This document shows, one piece after another, positions 43,201-50,361 of a DNA stretch of 64,000 bases. Under the pieces are notes generated by a model that saw only the letters and a list, made by a program, of their open reading frames with translations, ran no database searches and was not told the origin of the DNA. The DNA is taken from positions 2,232,001-2,296,000 of the forward strand of contig NZ_PPDK01000001.1 of assembly GCF_003074135.1 (NCBI RefSeq). Direction: 5' to 3'. The stretch comes from Euzebya tangerina (GTDB lineage Bacteria > Actinomycetota > Nitriliruptoria > Euzebyales > Euzebyaceae). The first letter of the stretch is position 1, and every line of letters begins with the position of its first letter. The translations under genes and the position numbers were made by a program.

Positions 43201-43232
43201 ACGATGCGACGGATGATGACTCCAGCAGCTGA
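40209..43232 (+). CDS. UPF0182-family large membrane protein
   Basis: The 1007-residue protein matches the UPF0182 family (Rv3193c-like) in length and layout. Seven membrane helices occupy about residues 10-310, with family segments FYTDILWFQSVGF and PHFGIDLGFFVFDLPF. A large exterior domain follows, with NLDFTRYAFDV, LWDPATLQNTYNQLQELRPYY, DVDVGRY and YIRNSVKAVVDAYDG. The last 110 residues are acidic and low complexity, with a small helical pair (IGQAIEAFAAAEAALAEGDLGEYQ) as in many homologues. Function is unknown. Confidence 0.94.
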   Translation: MNIVAELRRRWILVVFGVVVLLAVVGPRLAAFYTDILWFQSVGFADRFFDLLYTRFGLGIVSGLVMALLVGGNLFLARRLEPDFRIPSEAEEIVERYRIALKPYAKPIMIAVALGIGLIAGSALVSEWRTYLLWANGDSFGIDDPHFGIDLGFFVFDLPFWTMINGWLFGAIAVTIVVTAGAHYIFGGIRPQAPGQKITAPANVHVSVLLASLVAVRAWGFWLDRYHLSYSERGLVTGLSYTDVNAELRAFTLLTFISVVCVALFLANIRYRGWVLPSAGVGILLVASVVLGGAYPAAIQALRVNPQELPREREFIERNLDFTRYAFDVATDEQALEGQEGNLTYEQFPATEDLTNEEVADNTNTLQAIRLWDPATLQNTYNQLQELRPYYDFRDVDVGRYIVDGEPQQVMISVRELNIDELTEPSWQNRALSFTHGYGVVSSTVATAASNGQPEFLARDIPIDGVDELQLEQPRIYFGESAPTYSIIGTEDPEFDFETDTEQQFNRYDGEDGVGVGGIINRVAFALRYAEPNILLSGLIESDSRIMFNRNVRERVGAIAPFLQLDHDPYPIVVDGRIKWIQDAYTTTDMVPYSERIDLATESQVTERRTLFIPNAEGDLIPQERIASFAALQGQANYIRNSVKAVVDAYDGTVELYVTDPEDPLIQAWDRAFPGVLTPGDEVPDNIREHFRSPEDMFRVQASILERYHIPGPDGFYNASDLWELPADPAFADNNQDAGAAADRSFPPTYQLIRLPGEAEEDFALIQPFSPANREVLSAYMAASGDSETLGEIRILNMPPNRTVFGPEQVFARINQDSVIARELTLLNQAGSGVIFGNLIVVPVEDSLLYALPLFLRAEQFDIPELRRVVLVYGDEVVLEDTLGEALESLFGDLPEDIDDTPALPEDPGAAEESPTPIPGEGGEVTPEVQGLIGQAIEAFAAAEAALAEGDLGEYQNQVSLAQDLVARIEEQVGGGLPSTEGAGDESDDLLDGDASTDDATDDDSSS

Positions 43233-43278
43233 CGGCTGACGCCGCTGCCCGGGCCCCCGCGGCACACTCGGAGCTGGT

Positions 43279-44082
43279 ATGACCTCACGCCTCGCCGCCT
43301 TCTGGTCCCGCAGCCCGACGTGGCGCAAAATCGCGACCGTGGCCGGCGTCAGCTTCCTCATCGTGGCCACCTGGATCGGGCAGGGCGTGGCCTCGGTCTT
43401 CGGCCAACACGACGCCTACGCCGAGTACTGGGAGGCCCGGTCGGAGGAGCCAGGCGACCTGCTCTACGTCGCGCTGGGGGACTCCGCAGCCCAGGGCGTC
43501 GGGGCCACCGACCCCGAGGACGGCTACGTCGGGCAGATCGTGCGGCACGTCGAACAGGCCACGGACATGACCGTCAGGATCGTGAACCTCTCCGTGACCG
43601 GTGCCCGGACCGCGGATGTGCTCGAGACCCAGCTGCCGCAGCTGCGCTCGGTCGTGCAGGAGAGCGGTGAGCCGGACCTGATCACCCTCGACGTCGGCGG
43701 CAACGACGCGACCAACACCCCGGCCGCCGTCTTCGAGGAGCAGTTCGATGAGCTCTTGTGCGAGCTGCCGGCTGGCACGCTCGTCGCCGACCTGCCGGAC
43801 TTCCAGGGCGGTCCCCGGCTCGAGGAGTCTCGACGGCTGTCGGCCATCGCCCGGGAGGTGATTACTGAGCACCCGGATCTGGTGCCGGTGGCCCTGGAGG
43901 CTGCGACTCGTCCGATCACGATGCTCGACTACTCTCCGGACTTCTTCCATCCTGACGACTCGGGCTACGAGTACTGGGCCAGCGCCTACATCGAGCAGCT
44001 GCCCGAGGCACTCGGAGGTGACGGAGCCGAGCCAGCCTCGGCCGTCTTCGATGCCGAGGCAGCGGAGGACGGAGAGTCATGA
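43279..44082 (+). CDS. SGNH/GDSL-type hydrolase, membrane-anchored
   Basis: The 267-residue protein has one N-terminal membrane helix (about 18-38) and an SGNH domain outside. Blocks visible: YVALGDSAAQGVGA with the nucleophile Ser, a Gly in LSVTGARTADVL, GGNDATN with the oxyanion Asn and DFFHPDDSGYEYWA with the catalytic Asp-His pair. It is probably an esterase or lipase acting on cell-envelope glycolipids or polysaccharide acyl groups. ATG 43279 is 46 bases after UPF0182, and the stop overlaps the next start (ATGA). Confidence 0.88.
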   Translation: MTSRLAAFWSRSPTWRKIATVAGVSFLIVATWIGQGVASVFGQHDAYAEYWEARSEEPGDLLYVALGDSAAQGVGATDPEDGYVGQIVRHVEQATDMTVRIVNLSVTGARTADVLETQLPQLRSVVQESGEPDLITLDVGGNDATNTPAAVFEEQFDELLCELPAGTLVADLPDFQGGPRLEESRRLSAIAREVITEHPDLVPVALEAATRPITMLDYSPDFFHPDDSGYEYWASAYIEQLPEALGGDGAEPASAVFDAEAAEDGES

Positions 44083-44432
44083 GCCAGCCGACCTCACTCA
44101 GTGCCGTCACGCTGGTGGTCACCGACATGCGTCGGTCGTGGGCCTTCTACGCAGCCCTCGGGTTCGAGGCGGCCTACGGCGGCCCTGACGAGCCGTTCAC
44201 CTCGTTTCGCGTCGGGTCGTCCTACCTCAACCTGCAGGTCACCGGTGAGGATCCGGAGACCGGTTGGGGCCGGGCGATCTTCTACGTCACGGACGTCGAT
44301 GGGATGTATCGGCGGGCTGTGGAGGCGGGGATGGAGCCGGAGTTCGAGCCGCGCGACGCCGAGTGGGGTGAACGCTACTTCCACCTCCGTGACCCTGACG
44401 GTCACGAGCTCTCCTTCGCCAAGCCCCTGTGA
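44079..44432 (+). CDS. VOC-family (glyoxalase/bleomycin-resistance-like) protein
   Basis: The 117-residue protein has the paired beta-alpha-beta-beta-beta modules of the vicinal oxygen chelate fold: VTLVVTDMRRSWAFYAALGF at the start and YFHLRDPDGHELSFAKPL at the end. The His and Glu positions in HLRDPDGHELSF are in place for a metal site. Substrate unknown. The start overlaps the SGNH hydrolase stop. Confidence 0.85.
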   Translation: MSQPTSLSAVTLVVTDMRRSWAFYAALGFEAAYGGPDEPFTSFRVGSSYLNLQVTGEDPETGWGRAIFYVTDVDGMYRRAVEAGMEPEFEPRDAEWGERYFHLRDPDGHELSFAKPL

Positions 44433-44451
44433 GCGCGCCTCGGCCTCCTGC

Positions 44452-44571
44452 TGGGGAACCTGACCTCGCGGTGGGGAACCTGACCTCGCGGTGGGGAACC
44501 TGACCTCGCGGTGGGGAACCTGACCTCGCGGTGGGGAACCTGACCTTCCGGTGGGGAACCTGACCTCCGGC
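44452..44571. repeat. 20-bp tandem repeat (six units) between convergent genes
   Basis: The unit TGGGGAACCTGACCTCGCGG is repeated head to tail: four identical copies (44452-44531), a fifth with two changes (44532-44551) and a sixth diverging at its end (44552-44571). It fills the space between the VOC gene (stop 44432) and the radical SAM gene (stop 44574). There are no spacers, so it is a minisatellite and not a CRISPR array. Each unit holds GGGAAC, a sequence also seen as the ECF -35 element in this window. Confidence 0.95.
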
Positions 44572-44573
44572 AG

Positions 44574-45659
44574 TCAGGGCAGGAGAGAGAGCTGCTCGGC
44601 CCTGGCGGCTGACGGGGCTGCCGCGGGTGTGGTGTGGCCGCTCGGGTTCTCGGGACCGTCGGGTCTCCTGGGCCACTGTGCCGGATCCGGCATCCGGCCA
44701 TGTCGCGTCCACGCCGCGGCGCGGGTACGCCGCACGACCGACACCAGTGGCGCGGCCGCATCCTCCGGCAGCGTCGCCCGTCCTCGGGCCTGCGGCTGGC
44801 CGTAGAGCTCCTCGTAGGTCCTCAGGAGGTTCGGATACGTGGCGACCAGCCACGGCCAGAACGCCTCCTTCACCTTGGGGCGCAGGTGCAGGGTGATCGG
44901 CGTGACGTGGGTGGCGCCGGCCTCCACGGCAGCCTCGGTCACCGCGGCCAACTGGCCCGGGTCGTCGTTCAGGCCGGGCATGATCGGGGCGAGCATCACA
45001 CCGGTCGGGATCCCGCTGGCGTTCAGCCTGGCGACGGCCTCGAGCCGTGCCCGCGGTGAGGGTGTCCCGGGTTCGGTCTGCCGCCACACCTCCTCGTCGA
45101 GCATGCCGATGGTCAGCGTGGCGGTTGCCCCGACCTTCTCGGCCGCGACTCTGAGCCCCTCCGTGTCCCGGGTGATCAGCGTCCCCTTGGTCAGGATCGA
45201 GAAGGGCGTCCACGAGGTCGTCAGGGCCCGGATGATGCCCGGCATCAGCTCGTAGCGCCCCTCGGCCCGCTGGTACGGGTCGACGTTGGTCCCGAGCGCG
45301 ACGTGCTCGCCCTTCCACGACGGACGGGCCAGCTCGCGGGCGAGCACCTCGACGATGTTGGTCTTCACCACGATCTTGGTGTCGAAGTCCGTGGTCGCGG
45401 TCAGATTCAGGTACTCGTGGGTCGGTCGGGCGAAGCAGTACACGCAGGCGTGGGAGCAGCCCCGGTACGGGTTGATCGACCAGCCGAACGGCATGCCCGA
45501 GACCTTGTTCAGCGCCGACTTGGTCTCGACCTCGAGGAAGGTCAGGCCGCGGAAAGCCGGCGTGTCGACCGTGGTGGCACGCTGCAGTGGGAGTCGGAGC
45601 CCCGGCGGTGGGTCGGCTGGAGCGTCAGGTGCGCGCTGCAGCTCGGCTAGTGTCGGCAT
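44574..45659 (-). CDS. Radical SAM protein, Rv2578c family
   Basis: The 361-residue protein has the cluster motif CSHACVYC (CxxxCxxC) in NPYRGCSHACVYCFARPTHE, followed by GTNVDPYQRAEGRYELMPG, ILTKGTLITRD and a GVMLAPIMPGLND strand. These match the SplB-related Rv2578c family, whose role is unknown; spore photoproduct lyase itself is a distant relative. A Pro/Ala-rich C-terminal tail is disordered. ATG 45659 starts MPTLAEL; a GTG nine bases upstream is possible. Its start region overlaps the beginning of the divergent GH15 open frame. Confidence 0.88.
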   Translation of the reverse strand: MPTLAELQRAPDAPADPPPGLRLPLQRATTVDTPAFRGLTFLEVETKSALNKVSGMPFGWSINPYRGCSHACVYCFARPTHEYLNLTATTDFDTKIVVKTNIVEVLARELARPSWKGEHVALGTNVDPYQRAEGRYELMPGIIRALTTSWTPFSILTKGTLITRDTEGLRVAAEKVGATATLTIGMLDEEVWRQTEPGTPSPRARLEAVARLNASGIPTGVMLAPIMPGLNDDPGQLAAVTEAAVEAGATHVTPITLHLRPKVKEAFWPWLVATYPNLLRTYEELYGQPQARGRATLPEDAAAPLVSVVRRTRAAAWTRHGRMPDPAQWPRRPDGPENPSGHTTPAAAPSAARAEQLSLLP

Positions 45660-45729
45660 GCCGGACACGGTAGCAGAACATGTGTTCGATTATGGGCCAG
45701 CGGCCGTGCTCGCCGCTACCGTCGGAGGG

Positions 45730-47580
45730 GTGGATGACACCCGCGGTCCGGCGCCCGGTGGCAGCGAGCAGTCGTTCCGCTCGATCGCGCAGCACGGCCT
45801 GATCGGGGACCTGCACACCGTCGCCCTCGTGGGGAGCGACGCCACGATCGACTGGTACTGCCCGGGACGGGTGGATGGGCCGAGCGTCTTCGCGAGTCTG
45901 CTGGATGCCGAGGACGGTGGTCGGTGGGCGCTCGCCCCCACGGCTCCCGCCACGACATCACGACAGCTCTACATCCCTGACACCAACGTCCTGGTTACCC
46001 GCTTCCACAGCGACCAGGGCATCAGCGAGGTCGTCGACTTCATGTGCCTGCCCGGCGAGGAGGGCGTCCTCGGGACCGCGGACGGAACAGACGGTCACGT
46101 CGGCCGGATCGTGCGTCGCGTCACCTGTGTGCGTGGCCAGGTCGAGTTCGGCATGCAGTTGGCCCCTCGATTCGATTACGGACGCGCCCACCACCAGGTT
46201 CGCTGCCATGACGGCGCAGCGGTCTTCACGTCGAGCCACCAGCAGCTCACCGTGCGGACGACACAAGTCCTCGACGTGGACGATGGGGACATCAGCTGCA
46301 CGTTCACCCTCACCACGGGCCAGTCGACCACCTTCGTGCTGCGGGACGGCGTGGAGACCGACGACCTGGACGAGGTGGAGGCGCAAGACCTGTACGACCA
46401 CACCGTGGCCTGGTGGCAGGCATGGATCAGGCAGTCGACCTACCGGGGTCGCTGGCGCGAGATGGTCCAGCGCTCGGCGCTGACGCTGAAGCTGCTGACC
46501 TACGCCCCGACCGGTGCGATCGTGGCCGCCCCCACCACCAGCCTCCCGGAGATGCTCGGTGGCCAGCGGAACTGGGACTACCGGTACACCTGGATCCGTG
46601 ATGCCGCCTTCAGCATCTATGCACTGCTCCGCCTCGGCTTCACCGCCGAGGCCACGGCGTTCTTCGACTGGTTGGCACAGCGGTTCTGCGATCGGGGCGC
46701 GGACGAGCGGCCGCTGGAGATCATGTACCGCATCGACGGCGAAGCAGTGCCCGATGAGGAGGTGTTGGACCACCTGTCCGGGTACCGCGGCTCAGCCCCG
46801 GTGCGGATCGGCAACGCTGCAGGATCGCAGACCCAACTGGACATCTACGGCGAGTTGATCGACTCGCTGTACCTGTACAACAAATATGGCCGGCCACTCT
46901 CCCACGACGAATGGACCGACGTTCGCCGCCTGGTCGACTGGGTCTGCGACCACTGGGACGAGGCGGACTCGGGGCTGTGGGAATCCCGCGGCGAGGCCAA
47001 GCACTTCACGTTCTCCCGACTGATGTGCTGGGTGGCCGTCGAGCGAGCCATCCGCGTCGCAAACCAGCGGGGCTTGCCCGCCGATCACGACCGCTGGCTG
47101 GCCACCCGCGACGCGATCCACCTCGCGCTCTGGGAGCAGAGCTACGACGAGGACCTCGGTGCGTTCGTCCAGCACATCGATGACGACGTCGTCGACGCGT
47201 CGATCCTGCTGATGCCACTGGTCAAGTTCGTCTCGCCCACGGATCCGAAGTGGCTGTCGACGCTCGAGGCCATCGAGAAGTCCCTCGTCGTCGACAGCCT
47301 CGTCTACCGCTACGACCCCGAGCGCACCCAGGACGGCGTGGGCGGCGAGGAGGGCACCTTCAGCATGTGCTCGTTCTGGTACGTCGAGGCGCTGACGCGC
47401 GCCGGACGGGTTGACCAGGCACGTCTCGCCTTCGAGAAGATGCTGACCTACGCGAATCCGCTCGGCATGTACGCAGAGGAGATCGGCCCGAACGGCGAGC
47501 AGTTGGGGAACTTCCCACAAGCCTTCACCCACCTGGGCCTGATCAGCGCCGCATTCAACCTGGACCGTGCGCTCGGCTGA
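45730..47580 (+). CDS. Glycoside hydrolase family 15 (trehalase/glucoamylase-like)
   Basis: The GH15 layout is clear: HGLIGDLHTVALVGSDATIDWYC near the start (super-beta-sandwich domain), then an (alpha/alpha)6 barrel with NWDYRYTWIRDAAFSIYALL, LWESRGEAKHFTFSRLMCWV (general acid region) and GEEGTFSMCSFWYVEALTRAG (base region). Homologues in mycobacteria hydrolyse trehalose; others act on malto-oligosaccharides. It appears cytosolic. The start is uncertain: GTG 45730 (616 residues) leaves room for a promoter, GTG 45706 and ATG 45658 are in frame, but the ATG would overlap the divergent gene start. The 3' end overlaps the convergent membrane protein gene by 26 bases. Confidence 0.9.
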   Translation: MDDTRGPAPGGSEQSFRSIAQHGLIGDLHTVALVGSDATIDWYCPGRVDGPSVFASLLDAEDGGRWALAPTAPATTSRQLYIPDTNVLVTRFHSDQGISEVVDFMCLPGEEGVLGTADGTDGHVGRIVRRVTCVRGQVEFGMQLAPRFDYGRAHHQVRCHDGAAVFTSSHQQLTVRTTQVLDVDDGDISCTFTLTTGQSTTFVLRDGVETDDLDEVEAQDLYDHTVAWWQAWIRQSTYRGRWREMVQRSALTLKLLTYAPTGAIVAAPTTSLPEMLGGQRNWDYRYTWIRDAAFSIYALLRLGFTAEATAFFDWLAQRFCDRGADERPLEIMYRIDGEAVPDEEVLDHLSGYRGSAPVRIGNAAGSQTQLDIYGELIDSLYLYNKYGRPLSHDEWTDVRRLVDWVCDHWDEADSGLWESRGEAKHFTFSRLMCWVAVERAIRVANQRGLPADHDRWLATRDAIHLALWEQSYDEDLGAFVQHIDDDVVDASILLMPLVKFVSPTDPKWLSTLEAIEKSLVVDSLVYRYDPERTQDGVGGEEGTFSMCSFWYVEALTRAGRVDQARLAFEKMLTYANPLGMYAEEIGPNGEQLGNFPQAFTHLGLISAAFNLDRALG

Positions 47581-48580
47581 TCTGCGCGGCGGAGACCGTC
47601 GCCTCCTCGAACTGCAGTTGGGCTGATAGCGAGTAGACGAAGCCGACCAGCGCCAGTGCGAACGCGAAGTTGACGACGGCGAAGGAGACCCGCAGCCAGA
47701 TCCGGCGATGGAGCGCGATGGGTGGCTTGTAGAAGCTGCCGGGGCCGTTGAGGAGGAACACCACGAGAGCCGCGTGCAACGGCGTGTGGCCGATGACCTC
47801 AACCCGTCCGAAGACCAGCGTGGTGGTGAAGAAGACCAGGGTGATGACGGCGGCCAGGGGACGCTCGAGCAGGCCGATGATGAGGAGGAAGCCCAAGCTG
47901 ATCTCGACGAACGCGGCCCCCTGGAGGAAGAAGTCCGGTGGGAGCCCGAGGACGAGGTTCGGATTCTCCTCCAGGATCAGCAGGCTCCACTCGGGATAGA
48001 CCAGCTTCTCGAACCCCAGCCAGATCAGGGCGAACCCGATGGTCAGGTAGAGGGCCGGCAGGCCGATGCCGCGGATCTTCTCGTCCTTGCTGGCCGACAC
48101 GAAGAGGTAGATCCCGATCCCCACGTAGTGCAAGTAGTCCAGCATGTGGAGGGGGCCGTACTCACCCAGACCGATCACCCAGAGGAAGATGATCCCGATG
48201 CCTGCCGCGGGTGCTGACCGAGGGAAGAGCAGCAGGAGGGCCAGGACGAACTGCATCCAGCCGACCCAGGCCTGTGGTTCGGCGAGTTCGGGGGTGAGCA
48301 GCGCGCGATTCTCCCAGGAGATCAGCAGCACGGCGGCCATGGCCACGCGGATGACGGTGGTGCTGTACTCGGCTCGATCGGACAGCCATGAGTTGATCCG
48401 GCCGTACCAGCCGACATCGTCCAAACGGCGGTCGATGAACACCATGGCTCCGATGACGGTCATCGCCAGCGCCGCGAGGGCGAAGAAGGTCGGCGTCAGG
48501 ACCTCGGAGAACGACCGCGGCGGATCGGTGAAGTCGAACTCGCTGAACCACTTCACGTGCGCCAGAACAGCTGGTTCCAT
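47555..48580 (-). CDS. DoxX-like integral membrane protein
   Basis: The 341-residue protein has about nine hydrophobic helices. The second half has DoxX-type features: GFALIWLGFEKLVYPEW, FFLQGAAFVEISLGFLLIIGLLERPLAAVI and a VEVIGHTPLHAALVVFL helix with a His near the membrane. DoxX proteins are linked to quinone or thiosulfate redox and to detoxification; no substrate can be named. It faces the GH15 gene and stands upstream of the tRNA on the opposite strand. Confidence 0.8.
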   Translation of the reverse strand: MEPAVLAHVKWFSEFDFTDPPRSFSEVLTPTFFALAALAMTVIGAMVFIDRRLDDVGWYGRINSWLSDRAEYSTTVIRVAMAAVLLISWENRALLTPELAEPQAWVGWMQFVLALLLLFPRSAPAAGIGIIFLWVIGLGEYGPLHMLDYLHYVGIGIYLFVSASKDEKIRGIGLPALYLTIGFALIWLGFEKLVYPEWSLLILEENPNLVLGLPPDFFLQGAAFVEISLGFLLIIGLLERPLAAVITLVFFTTTLVFGRVEVIGHTPLHAALVVFLLNGPGSFYKPPIALHRRIWLRVSFAVVNFAFALALVGFVYSLSAQLQFEEATVSAAQISRAHGPG

Positions 48581-48653
48581 GCTCCTAAGGGTAGTGACGG
48601 GACTGGGCCGGACAGCCGTTGCAGCACCCTGTCTGCCTCGCTAGATTCAAACG

Positions 48654-48727
48654 TGCGAGGTGGAGCAGTTCGGTAGCTCGCCGGGCTCATAACCCGGAGG
48701 TCGCAGGTTCAAATCCTGTCCTCGCAA
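48654..48727 (+). tRNA. Initiator tRNA-fMet (anticodon CAT)
   Basis: A full cloverleaf of 74 bases is visible: acceptor TGCGAGG paired with CCTCGCA, D stem GAGC/GCTC, anticodon stem CCGGG/CCCGG with loop CTCATAA (CAT at 48688-48690) and T arm GCAGG/CCTGT with TTCAAAT. The three G-C pairs (GGG/CCC) next to the anticodon loop and A11-T24 in the D stem mark it as initiator rather than elongator. The 1:72 position is T-A, a true pair, where most bacterial initiators have a mismatch. CCA is not encoded (CTA follows). Confidence 0.95.
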
Positions 48728-48744
48728 CTACCACTAGGAGTCAG

Positions 48745-48770
48745 AGGCCCTTCCATTCGGAGGGGCCTTT
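48745..48770 (+). terminator. Rho-independent terminator after tRNA-fMet
   Basis: AGGCCCTTCC pairs with GGAGGGGCCT (one T-G pair) around an ATTC loop and is followed by TT. It lies 17 bases after the tRNA. Confidence 0.8.
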
Positions 48771-48795
48771 GCCGTTGGGGGCCCAAATGGGGGCG

Positions 48796-48851
48796 ATTGG
48801 TCACAGAATGGTCACAAGCGTCTGAGCAGCGCGTCAGATCCTGTGACCAAT
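48796..48851. repeat. 11-base inverted repeat in tRNA-proximal spacer
   Basis: ATTGGTCACAG (48796-48806) and CTGTGACCAAT (48841-48851) are perfect inverted copies 34 bases apart. TGGTCACA is also repeated directly at 48809. The spacer from the tRNA (48727) to the gene at 49082 is 354 bases. Apart from the terminator and this repeat it holds a second palindromic patch, GACTAGTC and GACTAACTAGTC at 49018-49047. I see no gene in it. Confidence 0.55.
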
Positions 48852-49081
48852 GGTCGCTGATCGATGGCGTCGGGGTCTGGTTGGCTCAGCGGCCTCGCCG
48901 CCTCCCACGCTGGCTAATGGGCCGCCCGCGGCATCCGAGAGGAACCTGCGGCCCCGGGGGAGGCCAGCTCTCGTGCCGCGAACGTGAGGCAGGGGCCACT
49001 GGCCATCAGTCCAGTATGACTAGTCACCAATGGATGACTAACTAGTCTTCTAGCTCGAAACTGCATCCGAAAGGCAAGCAC

Positions 49082-49342
49082 ATGAAGAGGTCTCTTGTCT
49101 CGCTTGTCATCTCGCTCCTCTTGGTTGGACTGACTCCTGTCGCCGCGGTCGGCCTAGAGCGTCCGGTGTCCTCCGCCGCATCGATCAGCTCGTCCATGTC
49201 TGAACCTGGGATAGAGTGCGGGCCGACTATCGACGGGCTGATTCTGACAACACCAGACGGCTTGCATTGGGAGTGCCTACACCATTGGCTCGCCGGCTGG
49301 ATCTGGATGCCCTGGGGACAGCCGATTCTGAATGAGCACTGA
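49082..49342 (+). CDS. Small secreted protein of unknown function
   Basis: The 86-residue protein has a typical Sec signal peptide (MKRSLVSLVISLLLVGLTPV, cleavage near AVG). The mature part of about 60 residues has two Cys (IECGPT, HWECLHHW) and is rich in Trp and His near the end (HHWLAGWIWMPWG). The two Cys may form a disulfide. Codon use and GC are lower than in neighbours. ATG 49082 follows AAGGCAAGCAC. It overlaps the next gene by 11 bases. Confidence 0.55.
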   Translation: MKRSLVSLVISLLLVGLTPVAAVGLERPVSSAASISSSMSEPGIECGPTIDGLILTTPDGLHWECLHHWLAGWIWMPWGQPILNEH

Positions 49343-49592
49343 AATCTTCCAGCATCCGAGCCGGCGGTTCACTCCGAGAATGCTGCGGGCTCTCGAGGGC
49401 GCCGCGCAGATCGTCCAGGACAACGGACAGACCGCAATCGGCACGGAGCACATGTTGTTGGCACTCATTCAGGATTCGCGGGGTATCGCGGCTCAAGCGC
49501 TCCTTCGGAGTGGTGTGGATCTGAGGGCTCTTTCGTTGAGTCTCGAGGAGCTATTGGTGTCTGAGCGCTACCGAGGTGGAGAGAACATCTGA
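49332..49592 (+). CDS. Single Clp_N-domain protein
   Basis: The 86-residue protein matches one repeat of the Clp_N domain: RFTPRMLRALEGAAQIVQDNG, IGTEHMLLALIQDSRGIAAQALLRSGVDL and LEELL. In ClpA/ClpC/ClpB two such repeats precede the ATPase part; free Clp_N proteins can act as adaptors or decoys. It overlaps the small secreted protein gene and has no ATPase gene nearby. Lower GC than the flanks suggests a separate origin. ATG 49332 is the only sensible start. Confidence 0.7.
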   Translation: MSTEIFQHPSRRFTPRMLRALEGAAQIVQDNGQTAIGTEHMLLALIQDSRGIAAQALLRSGVDLRALSLSLEELLVSERYRGGENI

Positions 49593-49638
49593 CTATTGGC
49601 TCCCCCGATCGACTGGACCGTCCAGCTCACGCGGACGC

Positions 49639-50187
49639 CTACACGGTGAGGTACTCCACCGGGACGTGCTGGACCAGCCAGACGCCATTGGCAGCCAGGT
49701 AGAACTCGTGACCATCCAACTGCATACGCTGGGCATCGACGGTCAGGATCACCGGCGTGCCCCGACGGGCGCCGACGACTCTGGCTGTGTCGGTGTCGCT
49801 TGAGAGGTGCACGTGCGTCCGGCTGCCACTGAGGAGGCCCTGGTCGAGAATGCTCGCAAGGAACCGCTCCACCGTTCCGTGGAAGAGCTGCGCTGGAGGC
49901 GTGGTCGGTGCAAGGTCGAGGTCGCCGGGCACCGAGTGCCCCTGTGCTGCCCGGATCAGGCCGTCACGGATCTCGTAGCGCCGCTTGTCGGATCGGTTGA
50001 TGATCGCATCGAGTTGGTCTGCGGTGATCCGGTGCCCAGCAGCGTTCATCCGCTCGAGGAGCTCCTCGACATCGATCCAGCCGGAGGGGTCGAGTTCGAG
50101 CCCTGCGGCCGCAGGGTTGTGGCGGAGGAGATAGGCGACGGTCTTGCTCAGCTGGATGCTCGGCTCATTCCGACCCACCGATCTCAC
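49639..50187 (-). CDS. kptA: RNA 2'-phosphotransferase (Tpt1/KptA)
   Basis: The 182-residue protein has all KptA blocks: SKTVAYLLRHNPAAAGL with the conserved Arg-His, DVEELLERMNAAG, DKRRYEIRDG with RRYE, LFHGTVERF, THVHLSSD and FYLAANGVWL. The conserved Arg, His, Arg, Arg active-site residues appear present. It removes an internal 2'-phosphate from RNA with NAD+. In bacteria without intron-splicing ligase the natural substrate is unknown. The start is GTG 50187; a GTG at 50178 is possible. The gene is on the opposite strand to its neighbours. Confidence 0.9.
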   Translation of the reverse strand: MRSVGRNEPSIQLSKTVAYLLRHNPAAAGLELDPSGWIDVEELLERMNAAGHRITADQLDAIINRSDKRRYEIRDGLIRAAQGHSVPGDLDLAPTTPPAQLFHGTVERFLASILDQGLLSGSRTHVHLSSDTDTARVVGARRGTPVILTVDAQRMQLDGHEFYLAANGVWLVQHVPVEYLTV

Positions 50188-50361
50188 CGTCCGTGCGTTC
50201 GGCGGCGGCGACGTTGTCCGTCATCCACGCCTGTATCTCCGAACACTACGGCTGGTTCCCGACCGAGCCCACCGAGGACGACTTGACGGGGGATCGCTCA
50301 GGGATCACCATGTCGCGCGCCGTCGTGCCGTCCTGGACCCTCGGCTCTTTGGGAGGTCAGC

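Noticed and set aside
40143-43370. 1075-codon minus-strand open frame opposite UPF0182
   Set aside because: It mirrors a well-supported gene and its composition (Asp/Arg/Gly/Leu) matches antisense of GC-rich codons; no family features.
44452-44571. CRISPR array
   Set aside because: Repeats are contiguous with no spacers and no cas genes are nearby.
48654-48727. Elongator Met or Ile2 tRNA (CAT)
   Set aside because: GGG/CCC anticodon stem and A11-T24 identify the initiator; elongators lack both.
48728-50187. Integrated prophage
   Set aside because: No integrase, excisionase or structural gene is present; only a small accessory patch can be supported.
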